DNA of 64,000 nt. Origin: Niveispirillum sp048066115 (lineage in GTDB: Bacteria; Pseudomonadota; Alphaproteobacteria; Azospirillales; Azospirillaceae). Below, in pieces: positions 41,481-50,131 of this stretch. The translations under genes and the position numbers were made by a program. Below the pieces are notes generated by a model that saw only the letters and a list, made by a program, of their open reading frames with translations, searched no databases and was not told the DNA's origin. The stretch covers positions 333,551 through 397,550 of the forward strand of contig NZ_JBLTYX010000004.1 of the NCBI RefSeq assembly GCF_048066115.1, read 5' to 3'. How positions within the stretch are numbered: the first letter of the stretch is position 1; every line of letters starts with the position of its first letter.

Positions 41481-43505
41481 ATGCTGAAAGGGCTGGGCAG
41501 TTCCTTGGCGGCAAGACAGGCGGCGCGTGCCGTGCTGGCCGCCTGCATCATCGGATTGGTGCTGAGCGGGCTGGAGGTTGCCTGGGCGACGTGGCGCGAG
41601 CGCGGAAAGGCCAGCGATCTGGTCGAACAGATGCTCGACCTGATGGAGGGCAGTGCCGCCGCCGCCGCCTGGAACGTCGATGAGGCGCTGGCCCAGCAGA
41701 TCGGCAACTCCGCCCTGTCCATCGGCGCCATCGCCGGCATCGATATCCGCATATCCGAGGAACAGCCGCTCTGGTCCCGCCACCGTGCCCTGCCGGCCCC
41801 GTCGGGCGGCAACGGCACGATCGGCCGGCTGGTGTTCGGCGATCTGGCGCGCGGCACCCGCCTGCTCTACCGCCCCCTGCCCGACGGGCGGGACAAGCCG
41901 CCCATCGGCATCCTGCGCATCGACCTGGATATGGCGCGGGTGTCGGCCGACTACATCGCCTTCGTCACCTCCTCGCTGCTGGGCGGGCTGGCGCGCAACA
42001 TCCTGCTGGGATTGTTGCTGACCTGGGTGTTCCACCGGTTCCTGACAAGGCCGCTGGTGGAACTGGAACAGGCCGTCGCCGGCATCGACCCCGACAATCC
42101 CCGCGACACCCGCCTGGTCATGCCGCTGGGGCATGAGGGGGACGAGCTTGGCCGCCTGACCCAGCGCATCAACGAGACGTTGGACAAGCTGGATGAGAGC
42201 CAGGGGCAGTTGCGCCAGCTGGCCACCCGCGACCCGCTGACCGAACTGCCCAACCGCGCCCTGCTGCTGGAACGGCTTGAGCATGCGCTGGCCCGCGCCC
42301 GGCGGAGCAAGCGCGGGCTGGCCGTGCTGTTCCTGGATCTGGACCGGTTCAAGCATGTGAATGACAGCCTGGGCCATGACATGGGCGACCGCATGCTGCA
42401 GGGCATCGCCCGGCGCCTGGACGACACGCTGCGCCATTCCGACACGGTGGGCCGCCTGGGCGGGGACGAGTTCCTGGTGCTGGTGGAGGATGTGAAGGAA
42501 CCGAAGGAGGCGATCCAGGTCGCCGACCGCATCCTGGCCACCCTGGCCCGCCCGCTGGAGCTGGACGGACACCTGCTGCATCCCAGCGCCTCGATCGGCA
42601 TCTCGCTGTGGCCCAGCGACGGGCAGGATGCGCGCCAGATCCTGCGCTGCGCCGATGTCGCCATGTACGCGGCCAAGGCCGCCGGCACCGGCTGCTGGCG
42701 CATGTTCTCCGCCGAGATGTCGGAACAGGCCATGGCGCGTCTGCGCACCGAGGCCCGCCTGCGCGCCGCCGAACTGCGCGGGGAGTTCGAGCTGTTCTAC
42801 CAGCCCAAGGTCGATCCGCGCAGCCTGATGCTGCGGGGGGCGGAGGCGCTGTTGCGCTGGAAGACCGAGGAAGGTTATGTCGCCCCCGCCGATTTCATCC
42901 CCGTGGCGGAGGAGACGGGCCTGATCGGCCCCATCGGCGACTGGGTGCTGGGCGATGCCTGCCGGCAGGCGGCACTCTGGCGGCGCAAGCATGGCGACCT
43001 GCCGGTGGCCATCAATGTCAGCCCGCGCCAGCTGGCCGATATGGATTTCCCCAATCGCGTCCGTGCCGCCCTGGCAAGTTCCGGCCTGCCGCCGCACCTG
43101 CTGACGCTGGAGATCACCGAGACCGTGGCGATGTCGCAGGCGGCGGGTGATTTCGCCATGCTGCGGCTGCTGCGCGATATCGGCGTGGGCATGGCCATCG
43201 ATGATTTCGGGACGGGCTATTCATCCCTGTCCCACCTGCGGCGCATCCCGCTGACCGTGCTGAAGATCGATCGCGGCTTCATGCAGACGGTGCCGCATGA
43301 CGTGGCCATCCCCGCCACCATCCTGGAACTGGGCCAGCGCCTGGGGCTGGAGATCGTGGCGGAAGGGGTGGAAACGGAACCGCAGCGCGATTGGCTGTGC
43401 AACATGGGCTGCCAGACCATCCAGGGCTTCCTGATCTCCCGCCCCGTGCCGGTTCCGGAATTCGAGGAACGGTTCCTGGCGGAGCGGGTGCGGGCGGTGG
43501 GGTAA
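41481..43505 (+). CDS. Membrane-bound GGDEF-EAL protein
   Basis: 674 residues: membrane segment (about 17-37), periplasmic domain (about 38-170), second membrane segment (about 172-195), HAMP-like linker, GGDEF domain (about 245-410) with intact RLGGDEFLVLVED, and EAL domain (about 425-670) with AEALLRW, INVSPRQL, LEITET, DDFGTGYSSL and EGVETE. Both catalytic sites look intact, so it may make or degrade cyclic-di-GMP depending on a periplasmic signal. No RxxD stands at the usual spot (RHSDTVGRLGGDEF gives RHSD, which fits). ATG 41481 follows GGGGAGGGCG. Confidence 0.92.
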   Translation: MLKGLGSSLAARQAARAVLAACIIGLVLSGLEVAWATWRERGKASDLVEQMLDLMEGSAAAAAWNVDEALAQQIGNSALSIGAIAGIDIRISEEQPLWSRHRALPAPSGGNGTIGRLVFGDLARGTRLLYRPLPDGRDKPPIGILRIDLDMARVSADYIAFVTSSLLGGLARNILLGLLLTWVFHRFLTRPLVELEQAVAGIDPDNPRDTRLVMPLGHEGDELGRLTQRINETLDKLDESQGQLRQLATRDPLTELPNRALLLERLEHALARARRSKRGLAVLFLDLDRFKHVNDSLGHDMGDRMLQGIARRLDDTLRHSDTVGRLGGDEFLVLVEDVKEPKEAIQVADRILATLARPLELDGHLLHPSASIGISLWPSDGQDARQILRCADVAMYAAKAAGTGCWRMFSAEMSEQAMARLRTEARLRAAELRGEFELFYQPKVDPRSLMLRGAEALLRWKTEEGYVAPADFIPVAEETGLIGPIGDWVLGDACRQAALWRRKHGDLPVAINVSPRQLADMDFPNRVRAALASSGLPPHLLTLEITETVAMSQAAGDFAMLRLLRDIGVGMAIDDFGTGYSSLSHLRRIPLTVLKIDRGFMQTVPHDVAIPATILELGQRLGLEIVAEGVETEPQRDWLCNMGCQTIQGFLISRPVPVPEFEERFLAERVRAVG

Positions 43506-43506
43506 C

Positions 43507-43631
43507 CCCAATCGTGATTGGGTACGGCGGCGACTGCCGCCGCGCGCCTCGTGGCGCGTAGCCAAGCCGCCGAATGGCGGCGCCGGCGACTGAGGCCGGT
43601 GATCGGTTACGATCACCGGAACATGGTATCA
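43507..43631. repeat. Family B modular palindromic repeat, copy B5 (long form)
   Basis: Fills the gap between convergent genes. From the left: hairpin CCCAATC gt GATTGGG; GGCGGCGACTGCCGCC; core CGCGCCTCGTGGCGCG (43543-43558); GCCGCC gaat GGCGGC; GGTGATCG ttac CGATCACC; and edge GGTATCA, whose last three bases are the TGA stop of the minus-strand gene. Confidence 0.85.
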
Positions 43632-44156
43632 GTCGAAAGTGCGCAGCGCCGCCGGCGCACCCTTCAGATGCTTGTCCAGCAAGGTGACGATCTCCTCCAT
43701 CTGCTGGCGGACCTTGTCCAGCTCCATGGAGGTCTTGTCGTCCAGGGCCGCTTCCATCAGCATCATGTCGAAATCGTTCAGCAGGCTCATCAGGCTTTCG
43801 CGTTCCTGCTGCAGGATGTCATAGGCACCCAGCGCATGGACCAGCAGTTCCGGCGGCTCGCGGAAGAACGCCAGGCTCATGCGGGTGAAGCTGGTGATGG
43901 ACCGCAGCCGCATGCGCACCAGCCAGCCCTTCAAATCGGCCGGCACACCGCGGTTGGGGGCTTCCTCCGCCTTGTCGGCGATGGTGAAGATCAGCGCCTG
44001 GATTTCCAGATAGCGGGCGCGCGCCTTCTTGAAATCGGGGAAGGTGGCGAGCTTCACGCCCTCCTGCTTTTCAAACAGGCTGACGGCGCCGGCGAGCGAT
44101 TGCGACAGATGCCGCAATACCGTCGCCCTCTGTGCCGCGTCCTGTTCGTAGCGCAT
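43629..44156 (-). CDS. Hypothetical helical protein, 175 aa
   Basis: Not recognised. 175 residues, predicted all-helical, no membrane segment. It begins MRYEQDAAQRATVLRHLSQS and ends LLDKHLKGAPAALRTFD, with a heptad-like stretch near SMELDKVRQQMEEIVTLLDK. Single gene between a family B repeat and folB (divergent). Its TGA stop is part of the repeat. Confidence 0.6.
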   Translation of the reverse strand: MRYEQDAAQRATVLRHLSQSLAGAVSLFEKQEGVKLATFPDFKKARARYLEIQALIFTIADKAEEAPNRGVPADLKGWLVRMRLRSITSFTRMSLAFFREPPELLVHALGAYDILQQERESLMSLLNDFDMMLMEAALDDKTSMELDKVRQQMEEIVTLLDKHLKGAPAALRTFD

Positions 44157-44330
44157 GAATGTCCCCGTATGTCGTCATTCACAACTTTCGCGCACTCTAT
44201 CCGTGGATGGCAAGTAACACCACCACACCGAAAGGATGGCTCCGAAAGTTCGCCCCCTCGCCAAACCGACGGGTCTGCCCCCGCGTCCCCGTGGCTTGTC
44301 GACGGATGGGGCCGATGGTAGAGCAGGCAC

Positions 44331-44744
44331 ATGATGCAGCCCCTGCTTCGCCCCCTTCCCCACCCCCTTACCGGCACGCCCGCGCGCGATCCCGGACAGG
44401 TGGTGTTGCCTGGGCAAGTGGTGTTGGTCGTCCGCGACCTGGTGGTGACCACGCTGATCGGCATCTATGATTATGAATATGTAGAGCCGCAGCGCATGCG
44501 CCTGAACCTGGAACTGGCGCTGGCACCGGATGCGGCGACACCCTGGACCCATGCGGAACTGGTGGAAACAGCCAGCCGCATCGCCACCGACGGCCACACC
44601 AACCTGCTGGAATGCGTCGCCGAACGTCTGGCCGCCACATTGCTGGCCGGCGACCGTGCCGTCACCGCCCTGATCCGGGTCGAAAAGCTGGACGCTTTCG
44701 AAGAATGCGAAGCGGTGGGCGTGGAGATCGTGCGGGCGGCGTAA
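44331..44744 (+). CDS. folB: Dihydroneopterin aldolase family protein (FolB-like)
   Basis: 137 residues. The FolB/FolX core begins near residue 31: VRDLVVTTLIGIYDYEYVEP with the catalytic Glu region, and VEKLDAFEECEAVGVEI holding the conserved Lys. It would convert dihydroneopterin to the pterin precursor of folate, complementing nearby pabB/pabC. The N-terminal 30 residues are unusual and include a tandem PGQVVL-PGQVVL duplication; a GTG closer to the core could be the true start. The TAA stop sits in a terminator loop. Confidence 0.82.
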   Translation: MMQPLLRPLPHPLTGTPARDPGQVVLPGQVVLVVRDLVVTTLIGIYDYEYVEPQRMRLNLELALAPDAATPWTHAELVETASRIATDGHTNLLECVAERLAATLLAGDRAVTALIRVEKLDAFEECEAVGVEIVRAA

Positions 44745-44760
44745 CGCCGCCCGCCTTCTT
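44732..44760 (+). terminator. Intrinsic terminator with the folB stop codon in its loop
   Basis: GCGGGCGGCG (44732-44741) and CGCCGCCCGC (44745-44754) form a perfect 10-bp stem whose 3-base loop is exactly TAA, the folB stop. CTTCTT follows. Confidence 0.7.
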
Positions 44761-44767
44761 AAACTTA

Positions 44768-44914
44768 GACCACGTCCCGATGAGTTCAACTCATCGGGAC
44801 GTGGTCCGGCGGCGACCGCCGCCGCGCGCCACGTGGCGCGTAGCCAAGCCCACGGATGTGGGCGCCGGCGATTGAGGCCCGGTGATCGGTTGCGATCACC
44901 GGGAACTGGTATTA
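44768..44914. repeat. Family B modular palindromic repeat, copy B6 (long form)
   Basis: Between convergent folB and ilvA. Modules: GACCACGTCCCGATGAG (44768-44784) ttcaa and its perfect complement (44790-44806); GGCGGCGACCGCCGCC; core CGCGCCACGTGGCGCG (44825-44840); GCCCAC ggat GTGGGC; GGTGATCG gttg CGATCACC; edge GGTATTA, containing the TAA stop of ilvA. Confidence 0.88.
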
Positions 44915-46147
44915 GACCACCCCACCCGCCAGCACCTGAACCTCCAGCCCACCCTTGGTGCGCAGCGCGTCCAGGACCCGTTCGGCATGGCGCTTGGACC
45001 GGCATTCGATGGTCAGGTCGATGTCGGTGGCCTTCACCGTGCTGGTGGTGAACAGGCGCTGATGGATGGCCTCGATGATGTTGCCGCCGGCATCGCCGAC
45101 CAGGCCGGTGATCTTGGCCAGCACGCCGGGCCGGTCGGGGATGACGATGCGGACGGCGATCAGGCGGCTTTCACGCACCAGCTGGCGCATGATCACCTGG
45201 GCCAGCATACGGCTGTCGATATTGCCGCCGGTCAGGACCAGCCCGACCTTGGCACCCTGGAACAGGTCCGGATGGGCCAGCAGCGCCGCCAGACCGGCCG
45301 CCCCGGCCCCTTCCGCCACCGTCTTCTCGATATTCAGGAACAGGGCCACCGCCTCTTCCACCACCACATCGGGGACCAGCACGACCCGCTCGATCAGGGC
45401 GCGGCAAATCTCCAGGGTCTTCTGGCCGACATTCTTGACCGCGATACCCTCGGCGATGGTGTCGCCGCCCACCTGCACCGGCTCACCCTTCAGGGCCTGT
45501 TCCATGGCGGGATAGGCTTCGACCTCCACACCGATGATGCGGATATCGGGGTTCAGCGCTTTGGCCGCCACCGCGATACCGCCGATCAGCCCGCCACCGC
45601 CCACCGGCACGACCAGCGTGTCCAGATGCGGCACCGCCAGCATCATTTCCAGCCCGATCGTGCCCTGGCCGGCGATGACGTCGACATCGTCATAGGGATG
45701 GACGAAGACCAGCCCCTCCTCCCGTGCCAGACGCTCGGCCTCCGCCGCCGCCTCGGCCAGGACGGAGCCTTTCAGCACGACGCGCGCACCATGTTCCTCG
45801 GTGCGTTCCACCTTGGTGAAGGGCGTACCTTCCGGCATGACGATGGTGGCCGGAATGCCCAGGCGGCCGGCATGATAGGCGACACCCTGGGCATGGTTGC
45901 CGGCCGACATGGCCACCACACCGCGCGCCCGCTCCTCCGCGGTCAGTTTCCGCAGCTTGTTCAGCGCACCGCGCTCCTTGAAGCTGGCGGTGAACTGCAA
46001 ATTCTCGAACTTCACCCAGACATCGGCCCCCGTCAGCTGCGACAGGGTGCGCGACGGGACGAAGGGCGTGTCCATGATATGGCCGGACAGCGCCTGCGCG
46101 GCTTCCTTCACATCGGCCAGGGTCACGGGCAAGACGGGGGTGGTCAT
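44912..46147 (-). CDS. ilvA: Threonine ammonia-lyase
   Basis: 411 residues: PLP-dependent catalytic domain (about 1-325) with the Schiff-base Lys in TASFKERGALNKL, AMSAGNHAQGVAYHA and PVGGGGLIGG, then one ACT regulatory domain (about 335-410). It deaminates threonine to 2-oxobutyrate for isoleucine synthesis; the single ACT domain resembles the shorter class rather than E. coli IlvA. ATG 46147 has an AAGGAGA site; the longer frame to 46309 is non-homologous. Divergent from radA. Confidence 0.92.
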   Translation of the reverse strand: MTTPVLPVTLADVKEAAQALSGHIMDTPFVPSRTLSQLTGADVWVKFENLQFTASFKERGALNKLRKLTAEERARGVVAMSAGNHAQGVAYHAGRLGIPATIVMPEGTPFTKVERTEEHGARVVLKGSVLAEAAAEAERLAREEGLVFVHPYDDVDVIAGQGTIGLEMMLAVPHLDTLVVPVGGGGLIGGIAVAAKALNPDIRIIGVEVEAYPAMEQALKGEPVQVGGDTIAEGIAVKNVGQKTLEICRALIERVVLVPDVVVEEAVALFLNIEKTVAEGAGAAGLAALLAHPDLFQGAKVGLVLTGGNIDSRMLAQVIMRQLVRESRLIAVRIVIPDRPGVLAKITGLVGDAGGNIIEAIHQRLFTTSTVKATDIDLTIECRSKRHAERVLDALRTKGGLEVQVLAGGVV

Positions 46148-46434
46148 GGGGCGGTCTCCTTGGACGCGGAACAGCGGCGCCACCATTGTCCGAATGGCGG
46201 GACCGATGGATGCCCGTTCAGGTCCAGGCACTTCTCCCCTTCTTGCTCGCACTTCCCACCGTTGCTGACGAGACGATTTTTCACAGCACAGCCCCCGCCC
46301 TCCCGACATAACCCTCCGGGCGGCCCCTGCGCATGTTGCATTCGTGTTATGAAGGGCTCCCCAGCGGCGCCCGCAGCGTCTATATAGGGGCCGCGTCCGT
46401 TATCCCCCTGGTATCCCCTGGAGCCGTCACGACC

Positions 46435-47838
46435 TTGGCCCGCGCCACTAGCAAATATGTCTGCCAGAATTGCGGGGCCAGCTACCCCAAATGGTCGGGC
46501 AAGTGCGACGCCTGCGGTGAATGGAACACCCTGGTCGAAGAACAGGTGGCCGACGCCATGCCCAAGGGGCTGGGCAAGACCGGCAGCGGGCGCAAGATCG
46601 AATTCGTCGCCCTGTCGGGCGTGCCCAGCGATGCGCCGCGCCGCATGACCGGCATCCAGGAATTCGACCGGGTCTGCGGTGGCGGGCTGGTCCATGGCTC
46701 CGCCCTGCTGGTCGGCGGCGATCCCGGTATCGGCAAATCCACCCTGCTGCTGCAGGCCACCTGCTGCCTGGCCCAGGAAACCCGCTGCGCCTATATCAGC
46801 GGCGAGGAAGCCGTGGATCAGGTGCGCATGCGCGCCAGTCGCCTGGGCCTGGCCAACGCGCCGGTGCAGCTGGCATCCGCCAACAATGTCCGTGACATCG
46901 TCGCCAGCCTGGAGGCCGCAGACGGCCCGCAGGTGGCGGTGATCGATAGCATCCAGACCATGTATATCGATACGCTGGACAGCGCGCCGGGCACGGTGGC
47001 CCAGGTCCGGTCCTGTGCCGCCGAACTGATCCGCGTGGCCAAGCGCAAGGGCATCACGCTCTTGATCGTCGGCCATGTCACCAAGGACGGGCAGATCGCC
47101 GGGCCCCGCGTGCTGGAGCACATGGTCGACACGGTGCTGTATTTCGAGGGCGAGCGCGGGCACCAGTTCCGCATCCTGCGCGCGGTGAAGAACCGCTTCG
47201 GCGCCACCGACGAGATCGGGGTGTTCGAGATGGGCGAGGATGGGCTGGTCGAGGTGCCGAACCCGTCCGAACTGTTCCTGGCCGACCGCCGCCGCGACAT
47301 TACCGGCACCGCCGTCTTCGCCGGGCTGGAGGGCACGCGCCCCGTGCTGGTGGAGGTGCAGGCCCTGGTCGCCCCCTCCCCCCTGGGCACGCCGCGCCGC
47401 GCCGTGGTGGGCTGGGACACCTCGCGCCTTGCCATGGTGCTGGCGGTGCTGGAGGCGCGCTGCGGCGTGGCCATCGGCGCCAATGATGTCTATCTCTCGG
47501 TCGCCGGCGGCCTGAAGGTCACCGAACCGGCCGCCGACTTGGCCGTGGCCGCGGCGCTCATCAGTTCCCTGACGGGGGAGCCGGTGCCCGCCGATGCCGT
47601 GGTGTTCGGGGAGATCGGCCTGTCGGGCGATATCCGCGCCGTCAGCCAGACCGATCAGCGGCTGAAGGAAGCCGCCAAGCTGGGCTTCAACCGCGCCCTG
47701 ATGCCACAGCCGCGCCGGTCGCGCGGCGATGGTTCGGCCGACGGGTTGCGGCGCGTGGAACTGGACCATCTGTCCGACTTGCTGCCATTGTTCCAGGCGG
47801 ACGTGCCCCCGCGCCCGCCGCGCCGGGACAGGGATTGA
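46435..47838 (+). CDS. radA: DNA repair protein RadA
   Basis: 467 residues: zinc finger at about 8-25 (YVCQNCGASYPKWSGKCDAC), RecA-like ATPase with Walker A GGDPGIGKSTLL and the RadA motif KNRFG, and a C-terminal Lon-like domain (about 290-455). It acts in recombinational repair and branch migration. The start is taken as TTG 46435, directly before the zinc finger, with GGAG ten bases upstream; the ATG at 46333 adds 34 residues with no homology. First gene of radA-cvpA-purF. Confidence 0.93.
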   Translation: MARATSKYVCQNCGASYPKWSGKCDACGEWNTLVEEQVADAMPKGLGKTGSGRKIEFVALSGVPSDAPRRMTGIQEFDRVCGGGLVHGSALLVGGDPGIGKSTLLLQATCCLAQETRCAYISGEEAVDQVRMRASRLGLANAPVQLASANNVRDIVASLEAADGPQVAVIDSIQTMYIDTLDSAPGTVAQVRSCAAELIRVAKRKGITLLIVGHVTKDGQIAGPRVLEHMVDTVLYFEGERGHQFRILRAVKNRFGATDEIGVFEMGEDGLVEVPNPSELFLADRRRDITGTAVFAGLEGTRPVLVEVQALVAPSPLGTPRRAVVGWDTSRLAMVLAVLEARCGVAIGANDVYLSVAGGLKVTEPAADLAVAAALISSLTGEPVPADAVVFGEIGLSGDIRAVSQTDQRLKEAAKLGFNRALMPQPRRSRGDGSADGLRRVELDHLSDLLPLFQADVPPRPPRRDRD

Positions 47839-47848
47839 GGGAACCGGA

Positions 47849-48571
47849 ATGGAAGGCAGCAGCCTGAACCCCGTTGACGTCGCCGTTATCGTCGTCCTGT
47901 TGATCTCGGCCCTGATGGCCTTCGCCCGTGGATTCGTGCGGGAGGTGCTGTCGGTCGCCGCCTGGATCGGTGCGGCCCTGGCCACGCTCTGGCTGTTCCC
48001 GCTGGCCGCCCCCTATACCCGCACCTATATCAGCACCCAGTATGTCGCCGATGGCGTCACCATCCTGGGCGTCTTCACCCTGTCCCTGATCGCCCTGTCG
48101 GTGGTGACCAGCATGGTTTCCGGCAAGGTGCAGGAAAGCAACCTGTCGGCCATCGACCGCTCCCTGGGCTTCGCCTTCGGTGTGGTGCGCGGGGCCGTGC
48201 TGGTGTCCTTGGCCTATCTGTTCGCCGCCTGGCTGTGGCCGGAACAACCGGTCTGGCTGCGCGAGGCGAAGGCCCGGCCGTTCCTGGAGACGGGTGCCGA
48301 CATCCTGCGCGACTTTCTGCCCAATGCCGACCTGTCGCCCGCCCAGCGGGAGGCGCAGCGCGCCCAGCACCGGCTGGAAGAGGCTGAGAATGCGAAGCGT
48401 ACGCTGGAACGGCTGGCCAATCCGCGCCCCACATCTGCGGGGAACGCGGCTGTGCCGGAGACCGATCGTGGCTATAATGTTGAAGACCTCGGTCGTCTCG
48501 ACCAGGTGATCAAGAGCACCGACCAGCAACCCGACCAACCGGATCGACGTCCCGCAGGGGACCAACGCTGA
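47849..48571 (+). CDS. cvpA: CvpA family membrane protein
   Basis: 240 residues with four membrane segments in the first 160 (VDVAVIVVLLISALMAFARG; VAAWIGAALATLWLFPLA; ILGVFTLSLIALSVVTSMV; VVRGAVLVSLAYLFAAWLW), then a charged, helical, Pro/Gln-rich cytoplasmic tail. CvpA is named for colicin V production and usually precedes purF, as here. ATG 47849 follows GAGGGAA, 11 bases after radA. Confidence 0.92.
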   Translation: MEGSSLNPVDVAVIVVLLISALMAFARGFVREVLSVAAWIGAALATLWLFPLAAPYTRTYISTQYVADGVTILGVFTLSLIALSVVTSMVSGKVQESNLSAIDRSLGFAFGVVRGAVLVSLAYLFAAWLWPEQPVWLREAKARPFLETGADILRDFLPNADLSPAQREAQRAQHRLEEAENAKRTLERLANPRPTSAGNAAVPETDRGYNVEDLGRLDQVIKSTDQQPDQPDRRPAGDQR

Positions 48572-48621
48572 CCCGGCCATTTCGTTTGACCGTACCGGAC
48601 ACCCCCGTGAAAGGCGCCCCC

Positions 48622-50073
48622 ATGCTGACGACCCATCCCTACGACGACGACAAGCTGCGCGAGGAGTGCGGCGTCTTCGGTGTGTACGGTCCCCAGGACG
48701 CGGCGGCGCTGGTGGCGCTGGGCCTGCACGCGCTTCAGCATCGCGGGCAGGAAGCGGCCGGCATCGTCAGCTTCGACGGCCAGGACTTCCCGCAGCATCG
48801 GGCGCTGGGCCAGGTCGGCGATATTTTCGGCAGCGAAGCGGTTATGCGCAACCTGACCGGTGAGATCGCCATCGGCCATGTCCGCTACGCCACCACCGGC
48901 GAACGGTCCTTGCGCAATGTGCAGCCGCTGTTCGCCGAATTCGAATTCGGCGGCTTCGCCCTGGCCCATAATGGCAACCTGACCAACGCCATGCAGCTGC
49001 GCCGGCAGCTGGTGCGCCGCGGCTGCCTGTTCCAGTCCACCTCGGATACCGAGACCATCATCCATCTGATGGCGACCAGCCGCTTCGGCAGCGTCATCGA
49101 ACGGCTGATCGACGCCCTGCGCCAGATCGAGGGTGCCTATTCCCTGGTCTGCATGGCCAAGGATCAGGTGGTGGGCGTGCGCGACCCGTATGGTGTGCGC
49201 CCCCTGGTGCTGGGCCGCGTCGGCGACAGCCATGTGCTGGCGTCGGAGACGGTGGCGCTGGATATCATCGGTGCCGACTATATCCGCGACATCGAACCGG
49301 GCGAGATGGTGGTGCTGGACAAGAACGGGGTGCAGAGCCTGCGTCCCTTCCAGCAGGCCCCGTCGAAGTTCTGCATCTTCGAATATATCTACTTCGCCCG
49401 CCCCGACAGCTTCATGGAAGGCCACTCGGTCTATGGCGTGCGCAAGAAGATCGGTGCGCAGCTGGCCATTGAAAGCCATGTCGATGCCGATCTGGTGATC
49501 CCCGTGCCGGATTCGGGCGTGCCGGCGGCACTAGGCTATGCCGAACAGAGCCAGATCCCTTTCGACCTGGGCATCATCCGCAACCATTATGTCGGCCGCA
49601 CCTTCATCCAGCCGACGGACAAGATCCGCCGCCTGGGCGTGAAGCTGAAGCACAATGCCAACCGGCATTTCATCGAAGGCAAGCGCATCATCCTGGTCGA
49701 TGACAGCATCGTGCGCGGCACCACCTCGGTGAAGATCGTGGAGATGATGCGCGATGCCGGCGCCAAGGAGGTGCATATGCGCATCTCCAGCCCGCCGACC
49801 AACAATGCCTGCTTCTACGGCATCGACACGCCGGAGAAGGAAAAGCTGCTGGCCCACCGCATGTCGGTGGAGGAGATGCGCCAGTATATCAATGCCGACA
49901 GCCTGGCCTTCATCAGCCTGGACGGTCTCTACAAGTCGCTGGACCATGCCAAGCGCGACGGCGACATGCCGCAATATTGCGACGCCTGCTTCACCGGCGA
50001 ATACCCGATCAGCCTGACCGATTACGAAACGGCCCGTCCCGACGTGGCCTATATCGGGGCCAAGCGGGCGTAA
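48622..50073 (+). CDS. purF: Amidophosphoribosyltransferase PurF
   Basis: 483 residues catalysing the first step of purine synthesis. Predicted N-terminal nucleophile is Cys16 in LREECGVFGVYG after propeptide removal; the glutaminase domain runs to about 235 (HALQHRGQEAAGI; HNGNLTNA). The PRPP-binding loop is RIILVDDSIVRGTT. Cys residues near the C-terminus (FCIFEYIYFARPDS region and YCDACFTGEYP) resemble the iron-sulphur-containing Bacillus type. ATG 48622 is preferred over the earlier frame start. Confidence 0.95.
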   Translation: MLTTHPYDDDKLREECGVFGVYGPQDAAALVALGLHALQHRGQEAAGIVSFDGQDFPQHRALGQVGDIFGSEAVMRNLTGEIAIGHVRYATTGERSLRNVQPLFAEFEFGGFALAHNGNLTNAMQLRRQLVRRGCLFQSTSDTETIIHLMATSRFGSVIERLIDALRQIEGAYSLVCMAKDQVVGVRDPYGVRPLVLGRVGDSHVLASETVALDIIGADYIRDIEPGEMVVLDKNGVQSLRPFQQAPSKFCIFEYIYFARPDSFMEGHSVYGVRKKIGAQLAIESHVDADLVIPVPDSGVPAALGYAEQSQIPFDLGIIRNHYVGRTFIQPTDKIRRLGVKLKHNANRHFIEGKRIILVDDSIVRGTTSVKIVEMMRDAGAKEVHMRISSPPTNNACFYGIDTPEKEKLLAHRMSVEEMRQYINADSLAFISLDGLYKSLDHAKRDGDMPQYCDACFTGEYPISLTDYETARPDVAYIGAKRA

Positions 50074-50092
50074 GTTGCGCGTGGATCAATAT

Positions 50093-50129
50093 GAAAGGGG
50101 CGGGGCGACATCATCGCCCCGCCCCTTTC
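50093..50129. terminator. Bidirectional terminator between purF and the M16 operon
   Basis: GAAAGGGGCGGGGCGA (50093-50108) pairs perfectly with TCGCCCCGCCCCTTTC (50114-50129) around a 5-base loop, with TTTC on one side and, on the opposite strand, the corresponding T-run. It serves both convergent transcripts. Confidence 0.85.
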
Positions 50130-50131
50130 AT

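Noticed and set aside
40797..43097. Long minus-strand frame opposite the GGDEF-EAL gene
   Set aside because: Shadow frame; the real gene on the plus strand has intact GGDEF and EAL motifs.
46148..46309. Upstream extension of ilvA or an isoleucine-type leader peptide
   Set aside because: ATG 46147 has an AAGGAGA site; the upstream frame has no run of Ile, Val or Leu codons and no attenuator-like stems.
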